The translations under genes were made by a program, and so were the position numbers. Below are positions 1 through 12,179 of a stretch of 64,000 nt of DNA, piece after piece. The stretch's first letter is position 1; each line of letters opens with the position of its first letter. Source of the DNA: Trichosporon coremiiforme (Eukaryota; Basidiomycota; Tremellomycetes; Trichosporonales; Trichosporonaceae); contig BCJJ01000002.1 in the NCBI GenBank assembly GCA_039545355.1, forward strand, positions 1,955,518-2,019,517. The letters are read 5' to 3'. The notes under the pieces are model-generated. The model saw only the letters and a program-made list of their open reading frames with translations, was not told the DNA's origin and made no database searches.

Positions 1-2441
1 CCCCAGATCCTCCGGCCGAGCATATGTCCGCACCCGGGTTCATGGGGGCCGTCCATGCCACCCCTTCCGTCGACGCGTTCTCCCTCACCTCCGCGGCGGT
101 ACGGTCCCTCGCAATCGGGCGTGAGGCAGAAAACACAAGGGAACCCGCCAACTCTCTCGCAATCGCCGAGATAATCCTTGTACGCTGCGATGTACTCGAC
201 CGCTCCAGCCTCGTCAATCTCGATCAGGCCCTTGAGGGCTCTCTCCTCCTCCTCCTCCCCCTCACCTGTGGCCGTCACGTCCTCCCCAGGGAGAGGGTAT
301 CGGAACAGCCTGACGTCGAGGGGCGGCTGCGTCTTTGCGGTCGACTTCTTCTTGGCGCTCCCCCGATGTTTCTCATGAAGGGAGCCAGTGTACGCCTGCC
401 ACTCTACGATCTTCTTCTTGGCGCGGACATATTTGTCGGTAGCATTTTTGGCCCAACCCAAATTCCGCTGGACAGACTCGACCCAGCCGTCACGGAAGGC
501 GTGGCGCCAGGTGTTGAGGTCGTAGAATTTCGAGATGCCCACGGCCTCGCCGCCTATGTTGACAGACTTGAGGCGGGGGAGCGCGGGTAAGACGAACCAC
601 GCCCGGTTGGAGGGTGGCAGGTCGGCGGGGTTCACGCCGCCACTGGCTGCGAGGAGGGCTTGGTTCCTGCGCGAATTTGTGCGGAGGGAGACGGTGGATT
701 GGCCGGCGGAACGATGCCCACGGCGCGCACGCGCGTACTCTGCCTGTCTGGCCGCCTCCTCTTCCTCGGCGCGGCGCAGGTCCATCTCTGCCCTCTCGGC
801 GGCAGACAGGCCGCGCACAGACGCCGCGCTCCGCTGCGCCTCCTGCGCGCGCTGGTCCCTCAGATACGCCGCGGTACGCATACGCGTGTCCCAGGCGGCG
901 AGGGCCTTCTCCCTTTCTTTCGCGCGCTGCAAGCAGACCGTGACGCAGAGCCCACCGAGCTCACGCGACATGAGCTCGCCCTTGTCCTTGCTCTTGAAGC
1001 CGAAAAGGTTCGTCCGGTCAAGCACGAGGTGCTCCAGTTTGTCGTAGTTACGCAACAGGGTTGCGAGCACTGCGTCGAGGCGCACGTTGGTCGTCGAAAT
1101 GTCCAGGTACGTCAAGGACGGGAACATCGGCGCATTCGCGACGGGGGCCGGCGGCATGTTGGTCGAGAATGCGACTGGCGCCAGTGGCTCGGGCTTGGTC
1201 ACTAGGACATAGGCAATGTCTCTTGACGGCACGCGGAGGCGGAAATGCGTCAGATGCTTGGCGACAGGTGACGAACCGAGGAACGCAACACACCGTACGT
1301 CGAAGAAGACGATGGGCTGCGCAAACGTCTTAGGTTTCGCGTGCTGCAGCTTCTGCGACAGGTAGGGAAACATGCCTTGTCCGGTGTAGCCGCGATCCTT
1401 GGGAGGATCGGCCGGCGTCTGCGCCCCACTCATCGTGCGTGGTGTCACTGTGCCCGGCGTCCCGCGCGCCGGCGTCAGCGCGGGCGTGCCCTCCTCGCTG
1501 GGGCCGAGGGAGAGATTCTCCAGATCGCTCTCGAGCTCGCTGTCGCCGCCATCGGGTTCGGGAACTTCCCCATCTAAAGCACCAGAGAGCTTGGCGACTC
1601 GGGTTCGGGGGATAGGCAGGTGTTTCCGAGGCAGGAGGTCCTGCACGAGGGACAGGTAGCGGAAACTCGGCGTCTCGGGCCAGTTCTGCAGTGTATGCAG
1701 AGCCTTGTCGAAGTACGACCCCTTCAGGAACTGGTAGTAGTTTGCCTCCTCAACGTAGGGCCTGAAACGGAGCTCGAGGCGCGAGAGATCCGGACGGGGG
1801 GACGCAAACATATCCTCCAAGTGTTCCGGGGCAAAGTTCGTCCCGACATGGAGCATGAGGGTCTGCAGGCTGGGAATGAGTCTCAAGACACTGGGCGTCA
1901 GCTCGTCCTTCATGTCAACTTACTTGTTAAGCATATCCACGTCGCCCTTCCAACACTCCACGCAAAGTGTCCTGACGAGCTCATCGCCACCTCTTCCCGC
2001 GCCCCTTCCTCTGCCTTCCTCGTCCTCCTTCGTCCTCCTCTCCCTCTCCCGAGCCAAGGCGTTGTAAAGCGGGTAAAACTGCCTCGGACTTGTGAGAACG
2101 AGATGTTCCCACCGCCAGCGCCTGGACACAGAATAAGGGAGCACGAGACTCAGCGCCCGCACCGTGCTCAGCTTCTGGGCAGGCGGAACGTGCGCTAGCA
2201 CGACGTCTAGGAGCTCGGGTGGGAGACTCAACAGCGATGTCTGTTGGCCGGGTGCCTCGGCTGTCTCGTCGCCATTCTCCGCGAGCTCCGTGTAAAGCTC
2301 CGCATCTGGTCGTGTGACGGCGTCGGAGCCGCTCACGCCGTTCAGCGCACGTTCGTGGTCATGACCGTTGCCGTTGGAAAGGGGGATCAGGTCGTCCGAA
2401 CCCCCGGCCGCGTGCCCGTTGACCTTCACAGCGTCACCCAT
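1..2441 (-). CDS. F-box protein with leucine-rich-like segments (3' end cut by window edge)
   Basis: Exon 1 runs 2441 to 1924. Its residues around 75-95 (LPPELLDVVLAHVPP and what follows) look like an F-box, the Skp1-binding module of SCF ubiquitin ligases. The reading frame then stops right after a GTAAGT donor. A 33-nt intron (1923-1891) ending in CTGACGCCCAG restores it, and exon 2 is open from 1890 to the window edge. Exon 2 encodes leucine-patterned segments (for example SLQTLMLHVG and SLTYLDISTTNVRLDAVLATL) that suggest LRR-type substrate binding, a long Arg/Glu/Ala-rich helical stretch, and near the edge a Cys-rich end (PCVFCLTPDC, later GCGHMLGRRIW) typical of the tail of fungal F-box proteins. 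The protein is therefore probably almost complete. The F-box call rests on pattern only; the substrate is unknown. Confidence 0.65.
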
Positions 2442-3701
2442 ACTGTCTGCGTCTGCGTCTGCCGTTAGCCCCGTTCCCTCCTGCCCTCCTTCCAGCTTTC
2501 CTCGCGACTCTCACAGCGTGCGACGCTGGCAGAGGGGCAGATGGACGCTCACCGTGACGCATACCCATATCTCGTCTCTCGTTCGTGATAACGATTATGT
2601 GTCAGCTGACAATAGAGTGATGTTGAGAAATCTGGGGAAGCACTGCTTGGGGTAGACCGGGTGCGGGCCGTGCGGGGCAATGTGCGCGTGCACTGGGTAT
2701 CGGTCTTGTCCGCTTAGTGTACCGCACGAGGTCTGGGACGGGCGAAGGGCGAAGGACTGGGTGAGGGCGGGGGAAGGTTTGCCGCCGCTCTGCCTCCACT
2801 GCCCTCCACCGGCCCTTACTAGCCCTCCCATGCTGGGACTCTCACCAGCGCGAAAGTGCACGGGCAGGTAGTTGGACGTTTAAGCTTCCGTGCAAGTGGC
2901 ACGTGACACTTACTAGCTTTGCTTTCGCCCCCCAAATAGCCTGCCCGCGCACCCGCACCTGGCAGACTTGCAAGACGCTCGAGGCTGCTCTGGGCTGCTC
3001 CTGGCTGCTCCTGGCTGCTCCTGGCTGCTCCTGGCTGCTCCTGGCTGCTCCTGGCTGCTCCTGGCTGCTCCTGGAGTGGCAAGGCTCTACGACAGAGACA
3101 GGCGAGCTACACGGGTCCTGTTATGCATGCTCCCACATTCTGTGATTCCGAGACCTTACGACTCTTACGACTCGGACCGACTCTAACGATGCCCACGTCG
3201 CATGCTGGATGCTATTTTGACGAGTTCGGCCTTGGCTTCCGGAACTCTTCGAGGCACAACCCACCCACCGAGCATGAGCATAAGAATATCCCCAGACTCC
3301 TCCTAACTCACCTCCGTCCCCGCACATACATCCCCAAAAGCCCAGACCCATCGTCACATCGTCCGTTACTCGCGCTCCATGCACACCTGCTCTCGTACTC
3401 GCTACACTCGCTCGCAGGCTTGTGCAGTGCAATACAGTGATTATGCATCGGTACAGTCTAGACGTTTGTCGAAATGAGGATACAGGTTACATTTCGACAC
3501 TAATGCAATGCAGATACCTAATGGCTGTTGTAGTGAGGATGAGGATGATGAGGTAAGAGGTACTGGGTACTGCAGACCAGGCAGCAGGCAGTCTTCCGGG
3601 TGATTCGTGATTCGCCACTAGGACAAATATCAGATGCGGGAATGAATGCTGAGGAGAGAAAGGACCTGCACAAAAGGAAAGACAAAAGAGGAGAGCGGCC
3701 G
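2442..3701. other. Intergenic spacer upstream of the F-box gene
   Basis: This 1.26 kb lies between the F-box start codon and the 3' end of the next minus-strand gene. It holds the decamer minisatellite listed separately and an E-box-like CACGTG at 2900-2905. The short ORFs here are low-complexity or unsupported, and I see no gene. Confidence 0.6.
2981..3070. repeat. 10-bp minisatellite, unit CTGGCTGCTC
   Basis: Nine tandem units fill 2981-3070. The last seven (3001-3070) are identical and the first two are diverged. Because the unit is 10 bp, all frames stay open and give artificial Leu/Trp/Gly/Cys-rich or Gln/Pro/Gly/Ala-rich ORFs on the two strands; these are not genes. Confidence 0.95.
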
Positions 3702-4685
3702 TCACTCTTGTGGACCGTAGGTCAGCGCCGTGCGCGTCCACATTATCGGCGGCGGGACAAACTGGACTCGCGAACACGGCGGCGACGCAATGCTGCACTC
3801 GGCCTCCGAGTCCGCGCTCGAGACGAGAGACGGCGTGTCGATCTCGGGCTCCGTTTCCCGCTCGTCATCCTCGGGGCGCTCCTCGCGGAGACGAGAAAAG
3901 ACGACGGTCGCAATGCTCTCGTTCGACGAGACAGACGACAGCTTGCTCATGCCGCCCTCGTCCGCGGACGAGCCGGGCGTGGACGACAGCGTCGTCGTGT
4001 CGTCGTCCTCGTCACAGCCGACAGACTTGAGCAGCTCGACGAGCGTCGCCGACAACGACCGATAGCCCTCGAACTGGGGCTGGGCCGATTCCCGGTCGAG
4101 CGAGCTCATGCGCGCAAACATCATGCGGCGACGAGCGAAGCATGCACTCCACTCGTCACCGTCGTCCTCGACACCGGACAGATCCGAATCTTCCGGCGAA
4201 GCAAAGGGCGATGATGGGCGCGTGTCATCGTCGCTGTCAGATGCCTCGGCCACGTCCTCGTCGTGGTCGCTCTCGTCGTCCTCATCGTCGTCGAGATAAG
4301 ACAAGCAACGGGCCCCGCGGGCCGGGAGGACGCAGGAACGCTCCTGCTCTGACGGGGGCGCCAGGGGAGTACGGTCATACTCTGAGGCCGAGTACGTGTC
4401 GAAGCACCTCTGTAGCACGAGTCAGTTTCACATCCCACAGCCAATTTGTTGAGAACTCACAGTGACAACACAGCCATCGACCTCGCCCTGCCAGTGGACA
4501 GTCTTGCAGCGCCTGTAGTCGCTGCCGTCTGAAAAGCTAGACCGCGCGGACGACGAGCGGCTACCGTCGAACTCGAGGGGAGGGGATGACGGGCGGAGGC
4601 AGCCACGCGCTGGGGACAGCGACGGGCGCAGTTTCTTCGCCGGCTGGGGAGTCGGCGAATGCGGGATGTTGTGAACAGAGGACAT
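3702..4685 (-). CDS. Uncharacterised acidic, Ser-rich protein (310 aa)
   Basis: Exon 1 (4685-4461) starts with an ATG and ends before GTGAGT. The intron (4460-4410) ends ACTGACTCGTGCTACAG, and exon 2 (4409-3702) continues in phase to the stop, giving 310 residues. The only compact, conserved-looking part spans the splice junction: KTVHWQGEVDGCVVT joined to RCFDTYSASEYDRTPL. My impression is that fungal proteins of unknown role share a similar EYDR-P segment. The rest is disordered: a Ser/Pro-rich N-terminus, an Asp/Glu tract around residues 115-140, and Ser/Thr/Glu-rich C-terminal sequence. There is no signal peptide, membrane helix or enzyme motif. Splicing is well supported; function is not assigned. 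Confidence 0.7.
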
Positions 4686-7600
4686 GGTGATGGTGATGGT
4701 AGTGGTGATGAGGAGAATGCTGAGTCTTGATCGATCCTGTTACTGATTGATCAAACGACGAGAACTGAAGGTCGATAGGAAAGGAAGTCGCACTTGGTAG
4801 TATTGCTTGAACTTGGTGGACGATCGAGCTGATTGTAACGGTGGTAGCCCTCGTGAAGAACCCAACAGCTGGGTCTACAGACTAGAATGAGATGGTGCCG
4901 AACAGAGTCGACTCGCCTTCTAGTAGGACCTCAACATCGCAAAGAGGGGGGAGGGGAGAGGACGACACGGGCAAAGATAATGAGGATGGGTGGCTATGGA
5001 GGAGGAAGAAGCTAAGAGGGATGTCAGTAAATGACGTATCGAGGACGATCATTGGAAGCAATGAGACTAGGGATCGGGGGGTTGCAAGTCATGGGGACGC
5101 CAGTCAATCTGGAGGACCCGCGTGCGGGGAACCAGAGAGGGACAGTGGTGGACTATGCTTGATGTGCAACGACACCGGACACAGCGCGCACCTCGTCTGT
5201 CCTGTGAACCTGTGCCGCACAGCCGGACAACGCTAATGGAATAACCTGAGGGGCATGCCATAGAGTAGGACCACCAGGCTGAGGCACGGAATGCGTAACG
5301 CCATTCCAGCAGTCTACCAGGTGGGCCAAGGCGTGCGGGCGTGCAGGGGCGTGCCGGATTGCGGGATTTCATGCGCCGCCGCCGAACTGCCTGTCCATGC
5401 AGCAGAAGCACAGGTCACAGGTCGCACACAAACTCGGCGCCGGGTCGGAGATCGAGGCAATGCACTAAGCCGACAACTCAACTCACCTAGATCAGCCAAA
5501 CTTCCTGGCGTGCGTGCGCTGGATCAACTGGCCAGGGACTAGACAGCCCAGGTGTGCGCGAATTGATGCAGCTGATGCAATGGGTGGTAAGGATGTCGGA
5601 TGGGGGTGTCAAGTTTCGGGACGGTCAGAAGCGCGTGAGCGTTACAACCGACGTTTGATGAAACTTGAATTTGGCTCTGAAGCTTGCGGCGGATGCGACG
5701 CTATGCGAGCGGGCAGCGGGCGACGCGAACGAGACGCTCGGATACACCGGGAAACGCGGCGTGCGTGCGTGCGTGCGTTCAGAAGAAGCGACAGAGGTGC
5801 AAAGAACGGCTCTGTCGAAGAGACGCCTAGGCGTAACCTTGCAATCAGAGAAGCAACGGCGTCAAAGTGGCGTTCTCGATTGGTTGTCTGAGCGACAAAC
5901 CGGCGAGATGCGTGTGCGCACGGGAGGCGTGGCCGGAAAGGACTTTGCGGTAGAAAAGAGGAGGAAGCGGGGCTTGCTGCTCTTCTAACTATTGTCGCGG
6001 AACAGGCCTTAGTCGCTGGCTGAGCTGAGCTAGGTGGAAAAACGCTGGCCGTCGCTGGGGGTTGACAGAGCGGAATCTATCGGATTGCTGAGATGTCGGG
6101 TCGCCCAAAAATATTTACTTGCAGTTGGTAACTAACAAGCTTTGTAAACGAGCACGGGGCACTTTCGAGCGAAACGCGGCGCAAACGACACAAAGCCGAA
6201 CACGCGCACGACGCAGGCCGCCTTGAAAAAAAAGAGGATGGAGGATGGTAGAGTGGTAGAGTCGATGGGATGGGTCGAAGGGGAGGTGAGGTGAAAGAGG
6301 GGGTGGCCGGTGTCGGTATATACAGGGCTCGGTGTGAGTGTGGGAGGGACTCGAGGCTTGCGAGGCTACCAGGGGTGTCTGCGGGTATACAGGGTGGATA
6401 CGGTCGGTCGGTCAGTCGGTCGGAGGCGTCGAATTCACCTCTCGACTATGTAGAACACAAATAAAGCCCCGTTAACTGCACCTTGGACCACGATGCGGCT
6501 AGTGCCGGAGCAGGAGGTGCAGGTGGACTGCAGGCAGCATGTCGGTAGGCACGTAGGCGGCTGCAGGCTCAGGCTCTGATGCACACAACTAGAGGCCGCA
6601 TCCGGGGGGTGCCAACGGTTGTCCATCGAGTAGCATGGGAGAAAACGACAGGGGCCACCTCCCTTTGCCAGGGGACCAGAGGAGGACGGCCAGGGGCGAC
6701 CAGAGGGGAGTGAGTGCAGGGGGTAAGATTTGAGATTCGACCAGCCGTGAGCGTGAGCGGCCGGAAAGCCAGGGGGTTCCCGACTTGGTGGACCGTTGGC
6801 CGCCCGGTCGGTCCCTGGCGACGACAGTGAGTGGATTGGGTCGTTCACCCGCATTCGCCACCCGTAAGTTGGTGATGGGCGATTAGCGACATCAATAGGA
6901 GAAAATTGAATTAACACACCCAGGATCAAATGTCCAACTGTCCATTTCAACTGGCGCCAGTGGACACCTCTACGCCCAAAGCGCCAGGCACAGCGGGGGA
7001 CCTGGGACCTGAAGAGCTGGCATATGGGCAGCGTGTGTCTTGGGCGAATGCTGGGTATAGCTGTTTTTAGGTCCCGTTTCGCCGTCGACTTTCGGAGAGC
7101 CCGCAATCAACTCTTATTGGCCGCAACAGGGACCCTTAATCCCTCAATGCTGCTGCCGGACTGTCGCTCCATCTCCACAACTGCTCAAACAGCGTCGCGA
7201 CGTCGCTCGCCTGATGCGAGATTCGTGAGCCCACTGGCCCATCTGGAATTCAAACGCCCGCCGATCTGATCCCGCACAGCTCCAGTGCACCAGCACGTAC
7301 GGCCTTTTGCACGCCACCGCTCCGGCGTCCGGCACTGGCGGCAACAACGGCACAGGGACACACGGCACCGACCCTTTAACCGTCGACAAACACTGCCATG
7401 CTACTCAACCAGCCAGCCAGCCAGCCATGCCAGCATGACGCAATCATTCCACCGACCGTTGCATTGCTCCAGCGAACGCGGCCCGAGACACCGCGAACAG
7501 CCTGAACTCAACAGCCGCGATGACGGTGCCAGTGATGGCATGCGAACAGTGCAGCCATCTAACTCCAAGATGAGATTCGAGTGGGACGTGGCTGCAATGC

Positions 7601-10600
7601 ACTGTCGTAAATGTCTGCGCAGACGCGCTGTTCTCAACAGTGTATATGGAATGCAATGAGTGAGGCAGCGTCGGTGTCAGACGCAGTCAGATGAGATATC
7701 CAGATCCCAGACCAGATCGCGCAGTCTGCCCAGTTTCGCTTGGTCTGCTTGGTCTGTTCAGCACATGGGTCTAGCGAGCAAATGCATCCTAACTCCGAGC
7801 AGTCCGAGTATAGAGCAGTCCGATATGATGGAGAACACACTGGCACTGTGGGGGCAAACACTCCCGGGCGTCGCCGACACAAGGCCCCAGGTCCGAGTGC
7901 CCCTGCACTGCTGTGAAACTCTCACCTGACCTCCGCCTTCGGCTTGACGGTGCTGCGAGCATGCGTCCGGAACGGACACAACCTAATGCTCTTGGGGTGT
8001 GCATGCCCCGCGATGCCCTGCTTCATCGCGCAAACACTGCACAGTCGCGCAATCGGCATTTGACTTCAGGCCTCCCTTCTTGCATGGGTGCACGACCCCG
8101 AATTGTTTGGACGATAGGCACTGGAGGGTGCGGGGGATCGCGGGGCCGATTCAGTCGTGCACGTCGTGCCGACAAGTCTTGACTCGGCTACTTTTGACAC
8201 GTCGGATGGGTAGGGCTGATGATCATCTGACCTGGTTGGTTCCAAAGATGGCACGAACGCACACGTGGAACGGTGTGCGCGTGCGCTTTATGTCTGACCC
8301 GTGGTGACCCCGATCACATCATTTTCGGAGCCATAGGGCTTCGGAGGAGAGACCCTCGGAGGGAGGAGGCCAGAGAGGAGCTCGGCGACGCGCAGGTCCG
8401 ATGTTTGGACACACCGAGCGAAACGCACGAAACGCACCAAAGATCCATTGGACTCCCGCGTTTCATGGCCTCACAGACGCGGCGCGACAACCTCTAGACT
8501 GCAGCTTGCGCGCTTGATGCGTTTGAGTCTAAGTGCTCCGCGGGCTCCACTGGTCTGATGTTAAGAGTAGACTTGCGGCTCGGGCGCTTGATTGCACTGT
8601 ACGATACGCACGATGGTGAACGCGTTGGCACATGACTAGACAGTTATCTCCAGCAGACTTCCAGCGCAGCCCACAAGATCTATCTCGCCCAACGTGTATC
8701 GTGCCCCACGCGGCCCATCGCCGGATAGAGTTACCCATAGAGCTAGAAGGTAGGAAGGTAGATATGCTTAGCAGGGAGGCTCTAACATCGACCTGTCGTT
8801 GAGGCACTTTCAACGGGCACGCTGGGCACAGGCTGCGCGGGCATGGGGTTAAACATGCCAGATATGGCGGGCACGCGCAGGCGACCGAGGAGATCAAGAT
8901 CTCGTGTCTGGGGCCTGGCTCGTTGTCTCGACTTGCCAGAACACCGAGACTGCATCAGAGGTACAGAGACTCCTAGACTGGCGCAGTTGACGCAGTTGAC
9001 GCAGCGGACGCCTCGTACCCGAGATCCCCGTTGCCGGTTGCCCGTTACAGTGCAGCATGTGCTTTGTACTGTATCACAGTGGCATGCGAGTATGGCAGTT
9101 AAATCGCGCACCTGGAAGCAGACCTATCTTTGGTCATGAGGCCGCTGAATGCGAGTCGAATCGTACGTCGGTCGAGCTGCGGCGCTGCAGGCCAAGCTTT
9201 CGGGACCGTGGGACGCTAACCTTGGGCACTAGGGCTGTACGCCTACTCCAACGGCAGCTCACACGTTCGACATATCGACATGACTAGTGGCTTGGGCGGC
9301 TTGCCAAGCAGTGGCGGGCATACCGGCGGTGACGTGGCGACTGTTGCGGCGTGCGGCGTGTGGTCTTGGCCGCTGTCATCACCGCTGCAGCGGCGCAACA
9401 GAAAGCGGGCGGGGGATGTTTCCTCTCGCACCCTCGTTTTCACACGTTTACCATCGCGCACTGCTCTGCAGACGCTGCAGCATTCCCAAGCAGAGTGGGG
9501 AGAGGCTGGTGGAAACGCTGGGCCTGCCGGCTCCAACGTCGGCTGCCTATGGCCCCACAAGGATTCACGTATCCACAGCGCTGCGATACGCGCTAATCTA
9601 GCAGCTGACCTGCTGACTTCGGGACGACTCTCGTGCTAGAGAAGTCGTAACTCGAAGAGATAGGGCCAGTGCGTCCCACTGGCCGCCTGGGAGTGGGATG
9701 CGCGATTTCATACACAGCACCGAGTAGAGTCGGGGAATAAAGTCGCTCATACATCTTGGACATTCCTCAGCCACCACAGCCTCGTTGTGATGTCAGCTGC
9801 TATTCTCATCTGGTCGTCATCAGCTGTCGGAGTGGGCAATGCGGAGTACTGGGGAGAACCAAGTGGGGACCATGGGGTCCCGTGGTCACCTGTACTTCTG
9901 CCCGCATGGATCGGTGCCGCTGCGCCGTGTTACTGTGGAACAGCTGGAACAATGGAGAGCCGCATTTGGATGCGGTGACACAGTGCAGCAGTCACATGCG
10001 ATGGCGTAGGTGGCCCTGCATCGATTCAGCCGCACCTTGCCGTCCATTGTGCTCCACCGCCCACGGCCCACGCAACTATTCACCGATTCACCGCAAGCCG
10101 CACTCGCCGCAGAGCTCCCCATACTTCCTCCCCACATTCTCCTGCGTCAATGCCATGCGCTGCGCATCGCTATTTCTCGGCACCGAGACCCCGAGCGAAT
10201 CAAATGCCAGCCGCCGTATTCGGAGTTCCTCGCCACTCATACGTAAGACTTGTAGGGGAGAAGCGGAATGACCTGGGTACATCCCTCCCTCACTCCTGCC
10301 CACTCTCACGTCCTTTGAACAGGCCGCCGAGCGGCATTGAGCGGCATCGAGGCTAGGTACAGTGGGACGCTGCGAACCTGGTCGTGTGTCGTGCACCTCG
10401 TAACGACCCCCCGAAACCCGGAGGACTGGCATTCGTGGCCATAGAGCGGGGACGACGTCGAGGGTTGCTATTGTTGGCCGATACCAGCTGCGTGGCAGCG
10501 GCACCCGTAGCAGGGCGGCAAGCAGATGTGTATCTGCCCTCAAAAGACTAAAGGATTTCACCGAGCTCGTCGGAAGCTCGACGGAGAAGCCGATCGCTCT

Positions 10601-11295
10601 CCAGCGTGCTGGTTGCAGTGAGCGTGCCTGCGTGCCTGGTGACGTCAGAAACTCCTATAGTTTCTTTGGTTCTATTCGTGTCTCGTACGGGCTCTCGTTC
10701 GAATTCCATGTGTTTGGTTTGGGTGCACCGGCTCAAGGCAATTCATGTCCTGCGTCCGTCAGGCGGTGCAGCCGCAGGCTGGAGGCTGGAGATGCACGCG
10801 ACTGCGCTGCGTCGATCTCCGTACTCGGAGCCCATGACATGTGAGCCTCGGACTTGTGCGATCTGACGTCTGCGGGCGAGCGGCGCCTGTCGGGCCCCGT
10901 ATGGTGGGCCATTATCGCCCCTCACACTTCATGCACCAGCACAGCTTCCACGTTCCGATGGAACACATGCCCAGTGGCCGCGGGGACTAGGCGACAAGGC
11001 CGCCTCACTCCCTCTCAGCTGACAGCTGAAGCAAGTGCATTTGTAACAGCCACCAGGGCTGCGTTTGCGCATCAGCCGGTGACTGCGCCTTAGCGCCGAT
11101 CGGCAACCTCATGACGATGTTTGGCGACGTCTAGGGAGGTCTGCCATTCAGCCTCTGACGCGCACACTGCGCATGAGTGTGCATGTGACACTCCGCGTGT
11201 CCACAAGAGCGGTGCACGGCCGGAGGCGGGGACGACGAGGGGTCCGCCAAACATGAGAGAGGGGGATAGGGTTGGCAGTCGAGGTTCGGTTTCAG

Positions 11296-11310
11296 CCCCC
11301 CCCCCCCCCC
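11296..11310. repeat. C15 homopolymer
   Basis: An uninterrupted run of 15 C on the plus strand, 35 bp before the first copy of the CTGACAC array. Its length is likely to vary between isolates and assemblies. Confidence 0.9.
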
Positions 11311-11344
11311 TCCAGCCGCACCACGACGCACGTCCTCACCTCTA

Positions 11345-11693
11345 CTGACACATGCATCACTGATCTGTGACCTGCCTGACTGAAGGCTGACACGAGAAAC
11401 GGTGGGGAAGGATTTGGAGGTGACAGTTGATATGAGTGGAGTGTCAGAGATTCAACTGCCTCCTCGTGCCACACGGGGTCGCACATCCCCTTTCATTCCA
11501 CCGACGGCTGTACTGACACAGGGAAGAGCACTGAGAGCAGGACTGACACATGTGACAGCATTGACACTTCTGACACGGAGGAGCCGCGGGGATCTGTCCC
11601 GACTTCGTCGCAGCCAGAGAAGAGTGTGACGGCCTCTCCCGGCTGCATGCCGCCCGGTCACAACTGTTCTGACACATGCAGCACTCCTGACAC
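11345..11693. repeat. Phase-locked CTGACAC heptamer array (possible Cys-rich ORF on minus strand)
   Basis: CTGACAC starts at 11345, 11387, 11513, 11543, 11570, 11669 and 11687, all on the plus strand, and TTGACAC starts at 11561. Every interval is a multiple of three. On the minus strand the motif reads as Cys-Gln, and an ATG-started ORF (12007-11444, 187 codons) contains two Cys-dense patches, CLTCQECCMCQNSC and CQKCQCCHMCQSCSQC, resembling metal-binding Cys spacing. The first two copies (11345 and 11387) lie beyond the ORF stop at 11444, and the ORF's N-terminal half looks random. So this may be a diverged repeat with a period divisible by three, a protein-binding array, or a decayed gene. 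I do not call it as a gene. Confidence 0.5.
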
Positions 11694-12179
11694 GTCAGGC
11701 AGCGAGCAGCGCTGGTGCGGTCACAGTCGGCTGCCAGATCCGCTCCATCGTTTGTCACACGTCCGACGTCTACGTAGACATCCGTTTCGTGTCGTGCAGC
11801 TGAACGCCGACGTTGTGTCATCAAACTCAGCAGCGGTAACAGCGGGGTCGCCCGAAACACTGCCACAGCCACTTTGCGACTGGAATTACCATCGTCGGCC
11901 ATTATCGCTCCACTCATTCCTTTGCCAGGAAGCTCTTCACGTTGATACACGCGCTCGAGGATCGTAGACCACCGAAGACCACGGTGAGGACAGCGCAAGG
12001 TCACCATCTCCGCATCTTGCCGCCGTCCGTGAGGTCCGGGTGCCCGCCGATCTGCTCCTGAACACTGGGTCTTACTATCGGTCCCGTCATCAGGCGAGCA
12101 AGCAGACGCTGGCCGATGTATGATACTTCACAGCTTATCATCACACTACTATACAGGTTTACCTAATTCACGTCCACGC

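Larger units (their letters stand above)
4686..12179. other. 7.5-kb stretch without a recognisable gene
   Basis: No reading frame here combines good length, plausible composition and splice-linked continuation. The longest candidates (minus 6435-7106, plus 9756-10271, minus 11444-12007) have the scattered Arg/Ser/Pro/Cys composition of chance ORFs, though the last overlaps the CTGACAC array listed separately. The stretch also holds short tandem patches: TGCG repeats near 5761-5780, CGGTCGGT near 6402-6422, CCAGCCAG near 7411-7425, a 9-bp unit GACGCAGTT near 8988-9006, and a C15 run at 11296-11310. I found no rRNA or tRNA signature. It may be regulatory, lncRNA-bearing or relic sequence; the sequence alone does not decide. 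Confidence 0.5.

Noticed and set aside
6435..7106. 223-codon minus-strand ORF in the gene desert
   Set aside because: Pro/Ser/Cys/Arg scatter typical of chance frames; no splice partner or motif.
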